DNA of 64,000 nt from Knufia peltigerae (Eukaryota > Ascomycota > Eurotiomycetes > Chaetothyriales > Trichomeriaceae): positions 1-64,000 of the forward strand of contig JAPDRN010000097.1 in the NCBI GenBank assembly GCA_030247855.1, read 5' to 3'. The position numbers and the translations under genes were made by a program. The notes beneath the pieces are model-generated. The model saw only the letters and a program-made list of their open reading frames with translations, was not told the DNA's origin and searched no databases. Every line of letters starts with the position of its first letter. Positions within the stretch are counted from its first letter, which is position 1. Of this stretch, positions 32,301 through 42,028 are shown piece by piece.

Positions 32301-32640
32301 AGATGGTTGGACAAGCGCCGACGTAGATGTGATGACATGCTTTGTCGTGTGGCAGAACCGACGGAAAGGTTGGTTTCGGACAGCAGCAGCTGCCGAGGAT
32401 AACAAGTCTTCTTCTGATGGACAACAAACGAGTGACGATGCGAAGACTCGCGGAAAAACACGAGCCAAATTGCGCCGCGTCGGACAGCTTGGTGTGCCTG
32501 GTCGGGGTATGGTGTTCAAGTGTCGAAGCCGGGCTGAGAGAGACCGTTGGGTCCTGAGTGTCGCAAGTGAAATCGAACGACTCGTTGAACAAGAGGTGGA
32601 AGAATTGGGCGATGAAGGGGAATTTAGGTTTGATAGGTGA
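29395..32640 (+). CDS. PH-domain protein of the Spo71/Mug56 type
   Basis: A single 1081-aa exon. The N-terminus has the block S-P-E-H-L-H-L-T-S-Q-R-F-F-I-G-P-I-P-E-G-W that I associate with the Spo71/Mug56 sporulation family. A Ser/Glu-rich disordered stretch (about 110-300, with E-E-E-E-V) follows. Regions around 600-815 and 860-1075 look like pleckstrin-homology folds, with aromatic/basic beta strands and a closing helix (R-D-E-W-I-S-R-L-K-K-L-V-K; R-D-R-W-V-L-S-V-A-S-E-I-E-R-L). A basic helix-rich stretch (about 300-330) precedes them. Yeast Spo71 acts in prospore-membrane growth with Vps13 and binds phosphoinositides; in filamentous fungi the role is less clear. The start at ATG 29395 is unambiguous. 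Family assignment is from memory of motifs. Confidence 0.8.
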   Translation: MSSSRVMPAGSLTTTHDFDTLDPESYTAHRLKHASPEHLHLTSQRFFIGPIPEGWLNSNRKSWYRRRLELSTYSSRKASFNAAADTGPHHRTHRSMTGLDGPSTAARISFSFPQPEDIYDEASSAGEEAEPESPEEEEVLETTTIEPVATSEAPRELGDGLQSEDNVAPPKAIPVRKDKGLDETTNGSAKIVTSPGPTSFSTAKEQMSAPSDGEPSLLEDRRSRHDTDQDETDGQGSHRLSSVGTSSRTPLLDPQAGPSRLKALQQHEPAPIKDDTSYQLKRATTGVRFKVTEGVQQRRRRIESKAERAIDRVADHRLRRNTLKEGTIVKMERMLVRCDLTMQPPPEDFDENESQKIEMRLLEKWREYMVVARKSKKQDADDFRLQLYKTRVIPEIDNESTKKKPAHEIRLDPKTTNVNLYSSLDKTVVIWHPYKKGTRIFVMRPSSTAHSVEWYTFLRDALGWRRPSILHINVPDLDVTLKLERPFEGLETAGADATDEQTAFSKTIEAEKAVAGTIITKCLDMLKRDPEWSSVLKVWSESAHMGLAWKRYDRLEWVYGANEQKMYGSMAMQRSHDLELRPKQHYPTRTHGRKGKLHDEPSPIEGFLIRLTSQKGVQQRFGKAFFKRLYFSTHDQFLMFNRPAKATPPHPPRLATIGGQNIPSSQEIIDKTPLMFDVDPYKLKDGAVSWLSSGDRLSIQSHDRDALEEARRNVANLLESDGFVNLCYVKKVRKIKWGASPADDTLDAGSDSDVDFHQDVSDTRAEDGTTKQIDDDRIFEILLDNGLVIRLQAFSKQTRDEWISRLKKLVKYWKLRAAAEMDTYKAIRRANLEELNIDEELEAIIGQFAKKWEVSRSQASPELYNMCGISVCRSITMAGPLYLKTKRRAAFHRSHVILTGGKLLIYQASLRKRTGEQIRHIHQEKQQVVDLTDCYVYSGLIVEDDLLYQNKTFDANHPGIASLPRVYLEDGWTSADVDVMTCFVVWQNRRKGWFRTAAAAEDNKSSSDGQQTSDDAKTRGKTRAKLRRVGQLGVPGRGMVFKCRSRAERDRWVLSVASEIERLVEQEVEELGDEGEFRFDR

Positions 32641-33308
32641 AGAAGGAAAAAAAAGAAGAATCGGCATGGAGCGAACGGGATGTATCATGTCTAAATGAAT
32701 TGGAGGGAGGTCTTTGATTAAGCATGGCTGGCGTATAATGGTGATGAACCCAAGACTGGGATACAGTGTATATTCGGTACTAAACTCGACGGCCTGGGAT
32801 GGAGGTTTTTAGGCGAGGTTTGTGATCATGGCTCAGCGACAAACAACGACGGAAAGGGGAATGGACATGAAAAGGTTGAGGAAGTGGTTTAGCGAATATT
32901 CTTAATACGGAGTAATGGTTGATGTTAATCATGATGAGATATGCAGAGTTTTTCTGGATCAGATCCTTGATGAAGTGATTCACGCCTTCTTGAATTGAAA
33001 ATGTACAGAAGAAAGAATTGAGACCACATCACAATCTTTTTTGTTTCTTCAAATTTTGATTGCATTGCATTGTCTATGGATCAACTAAACTATGAACTGA
33101 CTCTCCGAAAAGCTACACTGATTTTTGGTGCATTTGATGATTCGTGATTCGTAACTCTTTTTTTTTTCGTGATAATCATATGAAACTTGTTTTTGCTCTT
33201 CTGCTCTTCTCCTTTTGCAAACCCTTTACGCGTTAAAGCGGTGCGTGGTACGCGTGAAACGTGAGCCGTGATCTGATCTGATCGTGATGGGCACGAGGAT
33301 GACAAGCA
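32641..33308. other. Convergent 3' intergenic region (PH-domain / VIT-vWA)
   Basis: A 668-nt AT-rich 3' flank for both genes, with T-rich and A-rich runs near 32650 and 33160. No gene is seen. Confidence 0.5.
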
Positions 33309-36300
33309 TCATCCGATCAACTTTGCAACCTCGCTCATGAGAGCCTTGTCCGTCGTTCCATCACTGCCGAGTATGGTTTTGAGCCAACCCTCGGCCTTTT
33401 CCACGACCATTTCCCACACGTCCTCTTCTCCTGGGACCTTTGACTTGAGCCATGCGATAGCCAACGCCGTGGCGATGGACGTATCATCCGCTGGCGAGGA
33501 GGAGACTGTGACGGTCGTCACACCCTTCTTGACCTGGTCAACCGTCAAACCGCCGACGAGGGCCAAGAGAGACTCGGAAAGGGTCCACGATCCATCGAAC
33601 TCTTGAAGGTCGATGATCTTGTGCATCTTTTCCTTGTCGTCGAGATCGACGAGGGAGGTGGGGCCGTCTTCGGTGTTGTTGTTGCCATCGTTGGTCTCCT
33701 CGGGTTCTCCTTCTCCTCCATCCATGTCGACATCGACGTCAGCCACACGATCGTGGGTGGTTGTCGTCGGAGCGGATCTACGACATGCTTTGGAGGCGAG
33801 TTGCTTTCGTGGAGCTTTACCGCCCGTAGATTGGCGTGCAGTCTGTCTGGCCCGGACATCACGATCGCGCCCTTGTGCTGCTGGTGGTGGTGGCGGTGTC
33901 GACGACGACGTGTCTGGTGGTGACGGCGAGAAAGCGGAGAAATATGTCATGCGCAAATCTGGTGACGGTGAGCCCGGGGAAGAAGCTCTCTGCTGCTGTT
34001 GCTGAAGCGGTGCCGGGGGAGGAGGGGCTAAGGGTCCACCTGCTGCTCTCTTCTTAGTCATGGTCTCGAAAGAAGACGCTCGACCACCTGTGCGGTCCAT
34101 TGTGTCAGTGTCTTGGGCACGAGAACGGGGGAACAAAGAAGAAGGATGATCGAGGCCGGAAGAAAAGTCGCTGCGGTTGCTGCTGTCCTCGTGGATGTCC
34201 TCATCTTTGTCCGATTCGTCAGGTAAAGGCATTGACGCTGACGCCATCATTTCGTCGGCGTATGGTTTCGCGTCCGCTACAGCGGTGGTGGCTGAGCTCG
34301 CGCCGGACAACGCATTGCTGAGGGTGACGGAACAAGGTCCTCCAGGCTGTGTAAAAGATCCAGGTTGTGAACCCGTCGGATACGAAGAGCGAGAGCTGCC
34401 AAACAGTCCAGCGGAGGGAACGGAAGGTTGTGAGCCTGCACCGAACCCTGAAGCCGTCGAACAACCAAAAAGACCGCCTCCTCTTGTATTGGACGCGGCC
34501 GGCGGCGTAGCAACACCAGGAGAATACAAGCTTGAGCCAGAATTTCCCGACACGCCACTAAAGAGTATAGTTGTCGACTGCTGAGAGGAATGACGCCAAG
34601 GGGGCACTGTTGATGTCGAAGTGCCATACGACAAGGCACTCAACTGACGCAATTGGCAACGGCGCAAATTGGGGAGATCCAAATCGCGGGCAGTAAGTTG
34701 AGCTTCTCCAGGATTCCGGAACGCCGACGAAGAGGGTTCAATGGGATGAGACTTACTCGACGAGTCGCGCGACGCAACAATACCTTTACTTGGATCGTCA
34801 GCGGCAACAGTGTTCGCCTCAACAGCAATGAATGAGCACCATTTTCCGCCGACCTGGAACTGGACACCTAGTCTGACGGCTTCGCGTTCGACTATGAGAT
34901 CCCATTTACCTTCGTGGGCGGACTTGAGAGGCTGACCATGACTGTCATGCACTTCTGTGATCCAGCCACGATCCTCTTCGAGTTCTTGAATTGCCTTCTT
35001 CGCGGCGAGTTGGTGGATTGTTTCGCCAACTCCAACATCCTGGACGGGGATCTCGAGCTCCAGCGGTCCGTGCTCACTGGTTCCTCGCAGTGTGACTGCC
35101 TTTGGGATCTTCTGAGGAGCATCTGGACCGAGCAGGAGATAAGCCGTGGTACGATTGAAGGGGAACAACGCCGGAATCTTATGGGGTGCTTGCAACACTT
35201 TGGGAACTGGGACCTCAGGAAGACCGTTATAACGACTGGTTGGAGGGTTGGTGGGTTCTTCCGATGCATTCGCATCGAAAAGTGAGATCGTCTTTTTCTC
35301 CGCGGGTTTCTGCAAGTCAGTCACAACAACAGTTTTGGTTGAGCTGTCAATGGCCTCGACCATCTCAAAGTCATCATCTTGAGAGATCGAGTCTTGGTCG
35401 TACGTGACGGCAAGAGTGTAGTCAGTAATGTGAGGGGTCAAGGCTCCTTTGAGCATACGAACGACGCGCTTGTCCATCTTCTCGTTGTCACCCACGAACT
35501 GAGCAAATCCGTTGCCCGCACGTGCGATGCCTTCGACGAGAGCAGAAGATGCACCGTGTCCAATACCTAGGGAGAAGAACCGAGCGTTCTTGGTCTTGTT
35601 GACGAAATCGAATAGCTCGTTCTGATTCCATATTTCACCGTCAGTCAAAACCATCACTTCGAGAGGAAGATCGGGGTATCGGTTCTTGACCGTCTTCTCC
35701 ACGGGCTTCAACATCTCCGTGCCGCCAAGGTTGGCACTGAACCCTTCGATGTGTTTGAGAGCTGTCTTCAAGCTCGATTGGTCGTAGGTTTTGCTCTTGT
35801 CGAAGAGGAAGGAGAAAGAAGAGCCAAAGGAGCAGATGTTGAACTTGACCCCGACGGGGAGAGAGCGTAAGAATATCTTCAAGGCGGAGATGAGGAGTGG
35901 GATATTGCTGGACATGCTGCCACTTCTGTCAACCACAAATACAACCTCGGGGGAGATATTTGGCAGGGCGAATTTAGGCACCAGGCTCGTCATTATTGCA
36001 CGCTGATTGGGAAACCGTGGATGTGTCTCAAGCAGTGCACGTGGGGTCTCGGTGTCTTTGGCAAGCACGACAATGATAAAGTCCTTATCGAGCTCGGTCG
36101 TGCCAAGGGTCAAGGTCGCTGAGGCGTTGTTGGTTTGGAAAGCATCCTCTTCCATGAGACTAGTACGGCCCATGGTAACGGCGATTGGGTGACTGGGTGA
36201 CTGAAGACCTCGTACAATCGAACCGTTTTCGAGAGTGACATTCACCAAGATGGAAATGCCGCTATTGGCGTTTGCGAGGGGTTTGCTCAACGCTGCTGCC

Positions 36301-36833
36301 GACTCCGTCGAGATGGGGCCATAACGTGGTGCGATCGTAGTCGGTATGGTGAAACGTGAGCCTCCTGTTTCGGCATCGTACTTGAGTTCCCCGAGGTAGA
36401 CAATCTCAACGTAGATCTTTTCGTTAGGTGGCACATTGCCGATTGTGGTGGTGAAGACGTCAGAAGCCTCTGGCAGTTGTTGAAGCAAGCCAGCCGTCTC
36501 ACCGCGAGCAACTGCTTCTTCATATTCCACCTTGGCTTGCTGTTTCTCCTTGACTACTCCGACTAAAGTCTTGGAGCCAACGGTGCAGGTGAACTCAACG
36601 ACACTGACTCCATCGTACAATGGAAAAGTGTATCGAACCTCGTCGAGCTTTTCGTTCCGGTCATTGACGAATGTTTGTTTCAGCGTGGTTCGTGAGGTGA
36701 TGGCCAGAATGTTTGTGAACGTCGACAACTCTACCTGTGGGAGGTATTGCTTCTGTGGATAGGAACTGTTGGGCTGCGAGTATCCATACCAACAACCACA
36801 CAAGCGAGTTCTCTGGTGGTGTGAGCCGAACAT
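33309..36833 (-). CDS. VIT and von Willebrand factor A domain protein
   Basis: Modelled as one minus-strand exon of 1174 aa from ATG 36833; the longer frame starts at TTG 36935. The N-terminal VIT domain (about 30-165) includes R-Y-T-F-P-L-Y-D-G-V-S-V-V-E-F. A vWA domain (about 290-460) carries the metal-site motif D302-R-S304-G-S306. A long linker (about 700-1000) is rich in Ser, Gly, Pro and Gln, contains G-L-F-G twice and a run of five Gln, and is probably disordered. A conserved C-terminal segment begins near F-D-G-S-W. Such proteins resemble inter-alpha-trypsin heavy chains; the fungal members are cytoplasmic or of unknown place, with no signal peptide here. A good donor (GTAAGT at 34756) lies inside the frame, so a spliced isoform is possible. 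It is convergent with the PH-domain gene. Confidence 0.85.
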   Translation of the reverse strand: MFGSHHQRTRLCGCWYGYSQPNSSYPQKQYLPQVELSTFTNILAITSRTTLKQTFVNDRNEKLDEVRYTFPLYDGVSVVEFTCTVGSKTLVGVVKEKQQAKVEYEEAVARGETAGLLQQLPEASDVFTTTIGNVPPNEKIYVEIVYLGELKYDAETGGSRFTIPTTIAPRYGPISTESAAALSKPLANANSGISILVNVTLENGSIVRGLQSPSHPIAVTMGRTSLMEEDAFQTNNASATLTLGTTELDKDFIIVVLAKDTETPRALLETHPRFPNQRAIMTSLVPKFALPNISPEVVFVVDRSGSMSSNIPLLISALKIFLRSLPVGVKFNICSFGSSFSFLFDKSKTYDQSSLKTALKHIEGFSANLGGTEMLKPVEKTVKNRYPDLPLEVMVLTDGEIWNQNELFDFVNKTKNARFFSLGIGHGASSALVEGIARAGNGFAQFVGDNEKMDKRVVRMLKGALTPHITDYTLAVTYDQDSISQDDDFEMVEAIDSSTKTVVVTDLQKPAEKKTISLFDANASEEPTNPPTSRYNGLPEVPVPKVLQAPHKIPALFPFNRTTAYLLLGPDAPQKIPKAVTLRGTSEHGPLELEIPVQDVGVGETIHQLAAKKAIQELEEDRGWITEVHDSHGQPLKSAHEGKWDLIVEREAVRLGVQFQVGGKWCSFIAVEANTVAADDPSKGIVASRDSSSKSHPIEPSSSAFRNPGEAQLTARDLDLPNLRRCQLRQLSALSYGTSTSTVPPWRHSSQQSTTILFSGVSGNSGSSLYSPGVATPPAASNTRGGGLFGCSTASGFGAGSQPSVPSAGLFGSSRSSYPTGSQPGSFTQPGGPCSVTLSNALSGASSATTAVADAKPYADEMMASASMPLPDESDKDEDIHEDSSNRSDFSSGLDHPSSLFPRSRAQDTDTMDRTGGRASSFETMTKKRAAGGPLAPPPPAPLQQQQQRASSPGSPSPDLRMTYFSAFSPSPPDTSSSTPPPPPAAQGRDRDVRARQTARQSTGGKAPRKQLASKACRRSAPTTTTHDRVADVDVDMDGGEGEPEETNDGNNNTEDGPTSLVDLDDKEKMHKIIDLQEFDGSWTLSESLLALVGGLTVDQVKKGVTTVTVSSSPADDTSIATALAIAWLKSKVPGEEDVWEMVVEKAEGWLKTILGSDGTTDKALMSEVAKLIG

Positions 36834-37588
36834 GGTTAGGTTGGATATGGGAGGATACTGTAAATTGCCCGGTAGTAATGGTAGTAGTAGTGATAGATGA
36901 GGAAGAGAGAGTAGTGCGGGAAGTGAGGAAATCAAAGGGGGTTTAAGTAGTTGGAAGAGAATGTAGGCAACCGTATGGCTTGATTGCCTGGTTCCGAAAG
37001 GGGAAATGGGCAGTGGTGATCAGCCAATCATGTTGCGGAACAAATGCAAGGCTCCAGTCACGTTGGACTCAGCCTTGCACACACAACCAAGAAACGGCCA
37101 TAATGTTTCATTAATGGTCACGCCATCAAAATCTCTTAATCGTTGGTCTTTGTCCCGCCAAAGTCAAGACTGAAGCTCCAGATAAATTTAAACGCGGGCT
37201 GCATTCGCCAAGACGCCCTCCAACACCGCTTTACAAGTATGTTGAATTAGATGTTGAGTAATGACATTCCGAGATGCAAACCGCGAGAGGCTTCGAAACG
37301 TTTGATCCAATGCATTTGCCAAGTTTGTATTAATTCTCTTCAAAAACTGCCATTGGTCTTAGGATGGACTGATTGGTGACTTTCCCAATGTTATCCTGCA
37401 AAATGGAGCATGGCGGCAGAACTGGTAGGACAAATTCTCAGAGAAAGGATCGACCCACTGATTCTCATATTGTACCTTTCGAGTGCCTCCAGGATCGCCT
37501 AATCACTGTAGATGTAACTCCAGGTACATTGTGTCAATCCTGACGGACCCTTTTTAGCATCAACGGCGCTTTCAGCTGCGGGAATCTC
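36834..37588. other. Intergenic between VIT-vWA promoter and GNAT 3' end
   Basis: A 755-nt region with no supported gene. It holds the VIT-vWA promoter and the GNAT 3' flank. Confidence 0.45.
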
Positions 37589-38125
37589 TCACATCTTTCC
37601 CTTTTTGGATCCTACACCTTTGAGTCTTCCCACTTCTTCAAATCCCCACCGTTTGTACCAATCTCGCAGTGCTAGTCCCTGGCTAGGGGCCTCTTCATCT
37701 ATCGCCATGACCGCAAAGACCTTTCTGATGTCAAATTGAACAGGGTTGTCTTCGTGACCAACTTCTGTGGAAATGTGCTTGGTCTGTCGGAGTATTTCGA
37801 GGAGCTGCTTGATCATCTTGCTGCCTATCCCCTTGTTCTGGTGCCTAGGGTCACAGAAAAGGCTGATTTCCACAGAATGTCCATAGCCCAACATGAAGCC
37901 ACGAAAGGCTGAGGCATATGAGTATCCCACAACCTCACCATTTGCGTCAACAGCAACCAGATATGGCAAGTGGCGAGCCCTTGCATTGTGGAAACGAGCA
38001 GCAACATAGTCCAGCGGTGGCCGCTGTACGAGAAAAGAGACCACTGTGTTCAGCACATAGTACTCGAATATCTGACGCACCTGTGGCAGATCTGTTTCTA
38101 CAGCGGCACGAACAGTCACATCCAT
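37589..38125 (-). CDS. GNAT acetyltransferase, phosphinothricin N-acetyltransferase-like
   Basis: A single 178-aa exon from ATG 38125; the frame's earlier codon is TTG. The fold order is GNAT: V-R-A-A-V-E-T-D-L-P at the start, V-V-G-Y-S-Y-A-S-A-F-R in the central strands, V-E-I-S-L-F-C-D-P-R, then the acetyl-CoA loop H-Q-N-K-G-I-G-S-K-M (Q/R-x-x-G-x-G/A). This arrangement is typical of the PAT/Bar-like branch, which acetylates small amino compounds such as phosphinothricin or methionine sulfone; the natural substrate here is unknown. A 35-residue insertion region after the acetyl-CoA loop (V-G-H-E-D-N-P-V) replaces the usual I-(A/D)-x-x-N-x-x-S-I segment. The C-terminus is Lys/Gly-rich. It is divergent from the macro-domain gene. 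Confidence 0.86.
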   Translation of the reverse strand: MDVTVRAAVETDLPQVRQIFEYYVLNTVVSFLVQRPPLDYVAARFHNARARHLPYLVAVDANGEVVGYSYASAFRGFMLGYGHSVEISLFCDPRHQNKGIGSKMIKQLLEILRQTKHISTEVGHEDNPVQFDIRKVFAVMAIDEEAPSQGLALRDWYKRWGFEEVGRLKGVGSKKGKM

Positions 38126-38611
38126 TGTCAAGAAAAGTCATTCAAAGATCAATCAGCCCGAGAAAAGCTTATCCTGACCATGATCATATTGGTGATCTCG
38201 CTTTCTCACTCTCAGGTCGTCTGGCGCCTATTCAGCTTAGCGTCGCCGGGAGGACAAACAATAGTCCGAGATACTTCTATTCACGGAGCAATCACGTGCG
38301 CATTTTTTATCGTTATCAATTCATCCCCCGCATTCGGAGCATTCAATTCATTTCCACTGTGACTTCATTGTTCAACCCCTTCAATAACAAACTCTTGCTG
38401 CCGCACCTCGGTCTATTCATTAATCGCGTCTATTCCTTGTATTCACGCTCGTACCTATGAACCCGTGAACGGTGATTTTTTTTTGCGTATTTTTTTCTAC
38501 CCGTATATATGTTTAGTCTCGCCTCCTCCTGAATTACTCGTCCCTTCCCAAGTTTCCTGAACCTCTCTCTACTTCGTATCATTGAGTCATCGTCAAACCC
38601 AAGTTGCACAC
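38126..38611. promoter_or_regulatory. Divergent promoter, GNAT / macro-domain gene
   Basis: A 486-nt region between divergent starts. TATATAT at 38504-38510 lies about 100 nt before the macro-domain ATG and is a plausible TATA element. A pyrimidine-rich 5' leader follows it. Confidence 0.5.
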
Positions 38612-39868
38612 ATGCTCACTCGTCTTCAAGCAGCTGCAATGGCATCTTCTAAACCTTTGTCTTTGAAGACTATTCCTACCCTGTCCGATTTGTATCGCTC
38701 GGAAATCCTCGCGCCATCTGATGAAGAAGATTTGCCATCTCCGAACCAACAATACAACGACAAAATCAGTCTGATCCAGCATGACATCACCAAATTGGAA
38801 GTCGATGCCATTGTCAATGCTGCAAATACCAGACTCCTTGGAGGAGGTGGTGTCGACGGTGCAATCCACCGTGCAGCTGGACGGCGTCTCCTGGCAGAAT
38901 GCGAAACCCTTGGTGGGTGTGAAACTGGCTCCGCAAAAATCACTGACGCCTACAACCTGCCATGCAAGAAGATCATGCACGCTGTTGGCCCCGTCTACAG
39001 AAACCCCGCCAAGTCGGAACCTCTCCTTCGTTCCTGCTATCGTACGTCCTTTCGTCTCGCAGTCGAGAATGACTGCAAGTCGATAGCCTTCCCCGCCATC
39101 TCCTGTGGAGTCTATGGTTACCCCAGCAAACATGCTGCCCGTACAGCTATTCGAGAGACCCTCGCATTCCTCAAGACACCGGAAGCATCGACTATAGAGA
39201 GAGTCATCTTTTGCAACTTCACAGAGCATGACATGAAGGCATATACCGAGTTCCTGCCGTAAGTGATACATTTGTTTGCTTTTTCAACGACTTTGAGCTA
39301 ATTGCGAAATTGCAGCCGGATTTTCCCCCCAACTGCGGAAGACTTGTCCCAAACAAGTGAGTCAGACCTGTCTGAACTAACAGATTCAGATGATGACGAA
39401 GGACAGCCCAGTCCCCAGAAAATCAGTGAACCCCGACCGCGAGATGTGACCCCCGATGATGTCGACAAAAACAGTGGATCAAGATCGTGCAGCCCGAGCA
39501 GCTCGAAACGATCGTTTGAAGATGAAGAGGACGAAGAAAACATAGCGACCAAGAAGAGACGAGTCGAAAATGCCGCACCCAACAATGATGATGAACGTGA
39601 ACAACACGAATTCCAGCAAGAACAAATCGAGTCCGATCCAGAAGATGTCGCTGATGCAACAGAGCCAACCACCACCTCGAAAGCCTATCAGACCGATCCT
39701 ATCGACAACGAATGCCCCCACGAACGATTCTTCATGGCCGATGCCAAATCCTCTCATGGTCTCTGGCCACATGGTGCACTGATCTGCGAGTGCGGCAAGA
39801 GGTATCTGCAGAGATGTTGCACTGACCTGCCTGCTATTGGTCATGGTGATTACCATCGGTCTCATTGA
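38612..39868 (+). CDS. Macro-domain protein (ADP-ribose / O-acetyl-ADP-ribose hydrolase-like)
   Basis: Two exons, 38612-39258 and 39316-39868, encode 399 aa; the 57-nt intron has donor GTAAGT and acceptor TTGCAG, phase 2. The start is ATG 38612, because the longer frame opens with TTG. The macro domain spans about 50-220: V-D-A-I-V-N-A-A-N (64-72), G-G-G-G-V-D-G-A-I-H (77-86) and I-S-C-G-V-Y-G-Y-P (163-171), the pattern of MacroD-type enzymes that remove ADP-ribose from acidic side chains or deacetylate O-acetyl-ADP-ribose. The C-terminal half (220-400) is acidic and Ser-rich, with a basic K-K-R-R likely nuclear signal near residue 300 and a Cys-containing end (C-E-C-G-K-R-Y-L-Q-R-C-C). The tail may target it to the nucleus. 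Confidence 0.9.
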
Positions 39869-40272
39869 TAAACAAAATACCAGGGCGATATCACCATCAT
39901 GATCTTCCGAGTGTTGACTTGTGGTTGGATGTTTGGGTTGGAGAATATTGCAATATCCTGGGAATGCATAGGGAGTTTGTCTCGACTGGTATCGACACAC
40001 GTCAGGAAAGAAAAGCTGGCTAGTATGGGCTTATCATGAGATGATACCACTTGTTTCTTGTTTTAGGAAAAGAAAGTCGACTAATGGTCACTGGTCTTGA
40101 GCAGGTTCTTGGGACATGGTGGGTGGGGGGTTTTTTTCTCAGTAAAATAAACATTGATCGGCATTCGACAATTTCTTGGTCTTGCTTTTTTCTTATGTGT
40201 GTGTGTGTGTGTCTTCTACAATCGTTAAACAGCCATGAAGACTAGAATGAGCCAACCACCCTCATTCTTCAT
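39869..40272. other. Convergent 3' intergenic region
   Basis: A 404-nt 3' flank for the macro-domain and dehydrogenase genes. It contains the GT microsatellite at 40196-40212 and no gene. Confidence 0.5.
40196..40212. repeat. (GT)n microsatellite
   Basis: About eight GT units. Confidence 0.85.
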
Positions 40273-41439
40273 TTACTTACCTTTTGCACCCACCCCTCTT
40301 TCTCTTCCTAATCGTTGAATCTCCTCGCAAACCTTGTCAGTGACTTCGTCCGTGCCAGCCGTCCCTCCCAGATCCCTCGTCTTGATATTTTGGTCGAGCA
40401 CGTTCTCCACAGCGTCCATCAGCAAGTCGGCGGCTTCCGGTTGTCCCAACCAACGGACCATCTCGGCACAAGTCCAGAAGGTGCCGACGGGGTTCGCCAC
40501 TCCTTTGCCCGCAATGTCCCATGCCGAGCCGTGGATGGGTTCGAACATGCTGGGGTTCCGTCTGGTCGGGTCGAGGTTGCTCGTGGGCGCGATGCCGATG
40601 CTACCCGCCAGGGCGGCCGCGAGGTCCGAGAGGATGTCGGCGTGGAGGTTGGTGGCGACGACGGTGTCCACGGTCTCTGGCTGCAAGGTCATGCGGCAGG
40701 TCATGGCGTCGACGAGCATCTTGTCCGTTTCGACGTCGGGGTAGTCGCGGGCCACGATCTTCTGTACTTCGTCCCACAGGACCATGCCGTTACGTTGGGC
40801 GTTTGATTTCGTGACAAAGGTCAATTTCTTGCGAGGTCTCGACCGGGCCGTCTCGTAGGCGAACCTCATCAACCTCTCGACCCCGTGCCGCGTGAAGACG
40901 GACACCTCGGTCGCAATCTCCCAGGGTTGACCCACGTGCGACCTGCCCCCCTGGCCGGCGTACTCTCCTTCACTGTTCTCACGCACGATGACCCAGTCGA
41001 GTTTCTTCGTGGCGGCTTCCGAACCCTGGCAGGACGACAGAGGGGAGGTAACCCCCTTCAAGATCCTCGTCGGTCGTACGTTGGCGTACTGCTGGAGAGG
41101 TTGGCAGATGGCTAGCCTCAGACCCCAAAGCGAGATGTGGTCGGGGACGCGTAGGTCACCCACCGCCCCGAACAGGATGGCGTGGTGTTTGCGAAGTTCG
41201 TCGAGGCCCCCGTCGGGAATGTACTTGCCGGTCTCGAGGTAGGTGTCGCTCGACCAGTCAAAGTGGGTGAAGGTAAAACTGAAGCCGGAGAACGTGGAGG
41301 CCAACGTCTCCAAAGCCCTGATACCAGAAGAGATCACTTCGGGACCGATACCGTCGGCAGGGATCGAGGCGATGGTGTATTTCGTCGTCGAGGGCGGAGG
41401 AGCCACCGGGGGGTGTTGGTCGACGCTTATGGAACCCAT
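40273..41439 (-). CDS. Tartrate / D-malate dehydrogenase-like oxidative decarboxylase
   Basis: A single 388-aa exon, divergent in composition from its neighbours (GC-rich). It belongs to the isocitrate/isopropylmalate dehydrogenase fold: I-P-A-D-G-I-G-P-E-V (about 25-34), L-F-G-A-V-G, and P-D-H-I-S-L-W-G-L-R, a block characteristic of the tartrate dehydrogenase/D-malate (TtuC/DmlA) branch rather than leucine-pathway isopropylmalate dehydrogenase. V-R-E-N-S-E-G-E-Y and N-L-H-A-D-I-L-S-D-L follow, then F-E-P-I-H-G-S-A-W-D-I-A-G. The enzyme should use NAD and Mn2+ to oxidise a 2-hydroxy acid and decarboxylate it. There is no mitochondrial presequence. It sits two genes from a ketopantoate-reductase-like enzyme, but no pathway link is certain. 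Confidence 0.9.
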   Translation of the reverse strand: MGSISVDQHPPVAPPPSTTKYTIASIPADGIGPEVISSGIRALETLASTFSGFSFTFTHFDWSSDTYLETGKYIPDGGLDELRKHHAILFGAVGDLRVPDHISLWGLRLAICQPLQQYANVRPTRILKGVTSPLSSCQGSEAATKKLDWVIVRENSEGEYAGQGGRSHVGQPWEIATEVSVFTRHGVERLMRFAYETARSRPRKKLTFVTKSNAQRNGMVLWDEVQKIVARDYPDVETDKMLVDAMTCRMTLQPETVDTVVATNLHADILSDLAAALAGSIGIAPTSNLDPTRRNPSMFEPIHGSAWDIAGKGVANPVGTFWTCAEMVRWLGQPEAADLLMDAVENVLDQNIKTRDLGGTAGTDEVTDKVCEEIQRLGRERGVGAKGK

Positions 41440-42028
41440 GATTGATTTACCGGTCGATACTTTGATATGATTTAAAGGCGCTTCCTACACAGTGTTGAAA
41501 CCCTGATGTCTTTAGCGGTGATGAGAATTGTAGAATCAAGTGCAACCCAAAACAGTATTCGAAGTCGGTTGAACTTATGACTGAAAAAAGTCCATCGTGC
41601 TCGAGGTCATTGATGTCGTCTATATGTCGATCTCAAATGCGGGCAAACTTTTAGGCTATCGGCACATGTCCCGTCTCCCCCGTGGTTGATCCGGGGATGT
41701 AGTCCGACTCTTCATGGCCATGCGGAGGGAGACACACCATTGTATTTGTTCTAGGCTCTTGCTACCAGATAAAAGTCCCTCATGTTTACTGACTATTGCA
41801 TTTCCCTCCCGAGGATTCATCAGGTCTGACATTATTACGACAGGTTTTGTTGGTCCTTACTGGGGCAGAATATCTCGCCATCCAGGCTGCTCGGTCGAAC
41901 CTTTCCTTCTCGATCCTCCCTGACAAGGTGAGAAGAGTGGCCCAGAGGAATGTAATACCTACTTTCCACCGCCAGCCATAAATGCGTCAAGTGCCTCATT
42001 CGAATTGTTTTCGTCCAGGACATCAAAC
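41440..42028. other. Intergenic between dehydrogenase promoter and isochorismatase 3' end
   Basis: A 589-nt region. No supported gene; short open frames on both strands lack homology. Confidence 0.45.

Noticed and set aside
33337..34584. Several plus-strand frames of 70-135 codons opposite the VIT-vWA gene
   Set aside because: They mirror the low-complexity linker of the real gene and show no family motif.
36834..36935. 34-residue N-terminal extension of the VIT-vWA protein
   Set aside because: The frame begins with TTG, not ATG, and the extension is not conserved-looking; ATG 36833 is preferred.
38579..39271. 230-codon minus-strand frame across the macro-domain gene
   Set aside because: It is the antisense shadow of a clearly conserved macro domain.
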